The notes below the pieces were generated by a model that did not search any database, was not told the DNA's origin, and saw nothing but the letters and a program-made list of their open reading frames with translations. The position numbers and the translations under genes were made by a program. 60,827 nucleotides of DNA from Paraburkholderia phosphatilytica (lineage in GTDB: Bacteria > Pseudomonadota > Gammaproteobacteria > Burkholderiales > Burkholderiaceae): positions 1 through 60,827 of the forward strand of contig NZ_QQOA01000045.1 of the NCBI RefSeq assembly GCF_003443895.1, written 5' to 3'. Below are positions 58,559 through 60,827 of the stretch, piece by piece. Each line of letters starts with the position of its first letter. Positions within the stretch are counted from its first letter, which is position 1.

Positions 58559-59329
58559 ATGCAGCCTGATCTTCCCAACGTCAGCCTCGCGCACCTCGAT
58601 GCACCCGACCTCGCGAAGCTGGAACCGTCAACGGTATCGCAACACCCGCCTCGCATCCTGCTGCTTTACGGCTCGTTGCGACCCACCTCATACAGCCGGC
58701 TGCTGACGCTCGAAGCCGAACGCATCCTGCGCGCGTTTGGCGCCGAGACGAAGGTGTTCGATCCGCACGGCCTGCCGCTCGCGGATAGCGTGCCCGCCGA
58801 CCACCCGAAGGTGGTCGAGCTGCGCGAAGCATCGATCTGGTCTGAAGGTCAGGTGTGGTGCAGCCCGGAGCGCCACGGCGCGTTGACCGGCGTGTTCAAG
58901 AACCAGGTTGACTGGTTGCCGCTCGACTCCGGCAGCATCAGGCCGACGCAGGGACGGACACTCGCCGTGATGCAGGTGTCCGGCGGCTCGCAGTCGTTCA
59001 ACGCCGTCAACGCGCTGCGCGTGCTCGGCCGCTGGATGCGCATGGTGACGATCCCCAACCAGAGCTCGGTCGCGAAGGTCTTCCAGGAATTCGACGAAAG
59101 CGGCCGGATGAAGCCATCACCATACTACGATCGCGTCGTCGACGTGATGGAAGAGCTGGTCAAGTTCACGCTGCTCGTGCGCGACCGGTCGGACTACCTG
59201 ACCGACCGCTACAGCGAACGCAAGGAAAAGTTCCCTGCAACCATCACCGCGCTCGCGAGCGCAGCGATGAGCCATGAGCACCCCACGCAGAACGCCGATG
59301 CCGATACCGACGACGGCGAAGTCGAGTGA
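58559..59329 (+). CDS. arsH: ArsH NADPH-dependent FMN organoarsenical oxidase
   Basis: 256 aa, usual length. Flavodoxin-like FMN-binding segment LLLYGSLRPTSYSRLLTLEAERIL near residue 33, SPERHGALTGVFKNQVDWLPL near 100-120, and QVSGGSQSFNAVNALRVLGRWMRM near 140 are ArsH signatures. It oxidises trivalent methyl- and aryl-arsenicals to less toxic pentavalent forms. It lies 12 bp after the fusion gene and overlaps the next gene by 56 bp if the latter starts at its first ATG. Together with arsI this points to organoarsenical resistance. Confidence 0.93.
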   Translation: MQPDLPNVSLAHLDAPDLAKLEPSTVSQHPPRILLLYGSLRPTSYSRLLTLEAERILRAFGAETKVFDPHGLPLADSVPADHPKVVELREASIWSEGQVWCSPERHGALTGVFKNQVDWLPLDSGSIRPTQGRTLAVMQVSGGSQSFNAVNALRVLGRWMRMVTIPNQSSVAKVFQEFDESGRMKPSPYYDRVVDVMEELVKFTLLVRDRSDYLTDRYSERKEKFPATITALASAAMSHEHPTQNADADTDDGEVE

Positions 59330-60551
59330 CATCGCAGGCTCGAACGAATCGCTGACGACCTGGCTGCTTGCATTCGCGCAGCTGGTGTCGTGGGGCTCCG
59401 TCTACTACTCGTTCTCGCTCCTGGTCGTTCCGATGGAGCAGTCGATGGGCTGGAGCCGCACGGCAACGAATGCGGCACTCTCGCTCGGGCTGCTGGTTTC
59501 AGGCTTTGCCGCTTACCCGGTTGGCAGGTGGATCGATCATGGCCTCGGGCGTCGCGTGATGACCGTCGGCTCCGTAATCGCTGCGGCGATGTTGCTGCTC
59601 TGGTCGGTATCGTCGTCGCGGACGGTGGTGTTCGTGGCGTGGATCGGCCTGGGCCTGTCGATGGCCGCCACGTTCTACGATCCGCTTTTCGCGGTACTGA
59701 CCCACCGCTACCCGCAGCGCTACAAGACGAAGATCACACTGGTCACGCTCGTTGCCGGCTTCGCGAGCACCGTCTTCATCCCACTGACCCAGTATCTTGT
59801 CGTTGCCACGGGTTGGAGATTCGCACTCGCAGTCCTTGCCGGCTGCAATCTGCTGGTCTGTTTGCCGATCCACCATCTTGCGATCAGATCGTCGCGGCTG
59901 GACATATCCCTGGACCACGTGAAGAGCGAGCGCCGGACAGTCGATGACGAAGCAGCGAGGCGCGTGCTGCGCACACCGACATTCTGGGCACTCGTCGTGT
60001 GCTTCACGACCTATTACGCGACGTTCGCAGCGCTCACGTTCCATCTTGTTCCGCTCATGGTGGAGCGCGGCGTCTCGAATACCGTTCTCGTTGTCACGAT
60101 GGCGCTGATCGGCCCCGCACAGGTCATCGCAAGAGCAGTGTGGTTCGTCTTCGATCGCAGGGTCACCATCACGACAGTCGGGTTCATCGTGGTGCTGCTT
60201 TTCCCGGCGTCGACGGTCATCCTCATCTTCGCCGGCAAGTCGGCGGCGCTGCTGTGGCTCTTCGCGCTGTGCTACGGCGCAGCCAACGGGATGATGACGA
60301 TCCTTCGTGGAACGATCGTGCAGCAGTTTCTGTGGACCGAAGGATATGGTGCAATCAGTGGCATGCTGTCGTTTCCGTCGAACATCGCGAAGGGCATCGC
60401 ACCGATCGCGGCGGCTAGCATCTGGGACATTGCGCGCGGCTATCCGGCAGTCGAGTGGACCGTGCTTCTGGTCTCTTTGATTTCAGCGATCTGCTTTTTC
60501 ATCGCAGCGCAGACATCGCCCAGACGGCATCCAACGCCGACCAGTGACTGA
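59274..60551 (+). CDS. MFS transporter of the ars operon
   Basis: 425 aa from the ATG at 59274; the start at 59298 is also possible and would shorten the overlap with arsH. Twelve helices; N-terminal LLAFAQLVSWGSVYYSFSLLVVPMEQSMGWSRT and IVLGAALGGW-like motifs typical of MFS permeases found in ars operons (ArsJ, ArsK and unnamed groups). The substrate would be an arsenical, perhaps methylated or aryl arsenite, given arsI and arsH. No glyceraldehyde-3-phosphate dehydrogenase gene is adjacent, which argues against ArsJ. Last gene of the operon. Confidence 0.87.
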   Translation: MSTPRRTPMPIPTTAKSSDIAGSNESLTTWLLAFAQLVSWGSVYYSFSLLVVPMEQSMGWSRTATNAALSLGLLVSGFAAYPVGRWIDHGLGRRVMTVGSVIAAAMLLLWSVSSSRTVVFVAWIGLGLSMAATFYDPLFAVLTHRYPQRYKTKITLVTLVAGFASTVFIPLTQYLVVATGWRFALAVLAGCNLLVCLPIHHLAIRSSRLDISLDHVKSERRTVDDEAARRVLRTPTFWALVVCFTTYYATFAALTFHLVPLMVERGVSNTVLVVTMALIGPAQVIARAVWFVFDRRVTITTVGFIVVLLFPASTVILIFAGKSAALLWLFALCYGAANGMMTILRGTIVQQFLWTEGYGAISGMLSFPSNIAKGIAPIAAASIWDIARGYPAVEWTVLLVSLISAICFFIAAQTSPRRHPTPTSD

Positions 60552-60560
60552 CAACGTCCA

Positions 60561-60583
60561 ACGGAAGGAGAACCAGTCTGCGC
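60561..60583 (+). repeat. 23-bp repeat, right copy
   Basis: Starts ACGGAAGGAGAA and ends GTCTGCGC; 21 of 23 bases equal to 55137-55159. It begins 10 bp after the stop of the MFS gene. Downstream AACCAG...CTGGTT (60571-60588) forms a short hairpin. Confidence 0.55.
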
Positions 60584-60827
60584 TGGTTTCATACGGACCA
60601 TGCATGACCCTAACCCGCCCTTCCCTGGAGGGCTCGTGAACGTCCCCAATGGGTCCGATACAGGCCGTTCACGCTCCATGCCACGGCCGCTCAGCAATGT
60701 TCCCTTGCACAGTCAGTAGATTGCGCTGTTTTGGTAAGCGCCTCGCGAAGGCCGTCCGCAATCCGGCGCGCACGTGAGGCATGATCGGGTATCGGGCGGT
60801 CGTGTTGGCCCGCTGGCAATCAGCCCG
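60584..60827. other. Unassigned right end of the window
   Basis: 244 bp. The minus strand has an open frame of about 85 codons (60440-60697) with poor codon pattern that overlaps the MFS gene; I do not accept it as a gene. No tRNA, transposase fragment or terminator was recognised. Confidence 0.4.

Noticed and set aside
60440..60697. 85-codon minus-strand ORF at the right end
   Set aside because: It overlaps the MFS gene by 112 bp, has no clear ribosome site, and resembles no protein that I recognise. The overlap with the 23-bp repeat explains part of its sequence.
1..60827. CRISPR arrays, phage genes, transposases, toxin-antitoxin pairs, tRNA genes
   Set aside because: None could be supported on either strand by reading; no regular spacer-repeat pattern, integrase or tRNA-like fold was recognised.

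Overview
The window is high-G+C DNA with dense, mostly minus-strand operons, many ABC/MFS transporters, LysR/IclR/AraC/MarR/TetR regulators, a Burkholderia-type porin, NodT/Emr efflux and DUF1302/DUF1329 proteins. This suggests a Burkholderiaceae member (Paraburkholderia, Caballeronia or Burkholderia), probably a secondary chromosome or accessory catabolic region. I saw no tRNA, rRNA, CRISPR array or intact transposase.

Layout. (1) 1-3821, minus: an RND/MMPL transporter (cut by the window edge), a DUF1302 outer-membrane protein and a DUF1329 protein. (2) 4099-8246, minus: a class III aminotransferase, a phenylacetaldehyde-dehydrogenase-like ALDH and an EutR-like AraC regulator. (3) 8495-15064: a homoprotocatechuate meta-cleavage operon (hpaG1-G2-E-D-F-H-I) with divergent hpaR; hpaBC is absent. 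(4) 15218-23827, minus: a LysR regulator, leuC-leuD-leuB, then a complete polyamine-type ABC transporter, all spaced like one transcript. (5) 24008-34107: MFS, acetylpolyamine-amidohydrolase-like deacetylase, a second polyamine-type ABC transporter and a porin, with an aminotransferase and a divergent IclR regulator. (6) 34215-43062: a divergent pair of operons, ALDH-GMC oxidoreductase-MFS against cupin-HpcH/HpaI aldolase-DUF6282-IclR-DHODH-like flavoprotein; substrate unknown. (7) 43414-48286: an EmrB/EmrA/NodT tripartite pump with MarR. (8) 48377-54928: LysR, a three-gene SDR/SnoaL operon divergent from TetR, a secreted alpha/beta hydrolase and a PAS-GGDEF diguanylate cyclase. (9) 55356-60551, plus: an arsenic operon arsR-arsI-arsC-acr3-(arsC::arsN2 fusion)-arsH-MFS.

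Three shared regulatory patterns come from reading the DNA directly. A 16-bp element (TTAGCC.AAAT.GGCA) precedes the DUF1329 operon and the ALDH operon, and a third copy points antisense through hpaR; it is a candidate site for the EutR-like regulator. A GAAAC-N15-GAAAC direct repeat lies before the MFS/deacetylase operon and the aminotransferase, with weaker copies at both promoters of the region 6 divergent pair; it is a candidate IclR site. Dyads lie next to hpaR, the LysR gene at 22871, the MarR gene, the TetR gene and arsR.

The overall job looks like uptake and catabolism of amines, polyamines and aromatic or carboxylic acids, plus a drug-efflux and an arsenic-resistance module. The best candidates for undescribed biology are the leuCDB/ABC operon, the cupin-aldolase-DUF6282-DHODH operon, and the AraC-box promoter antisense to hpaR.
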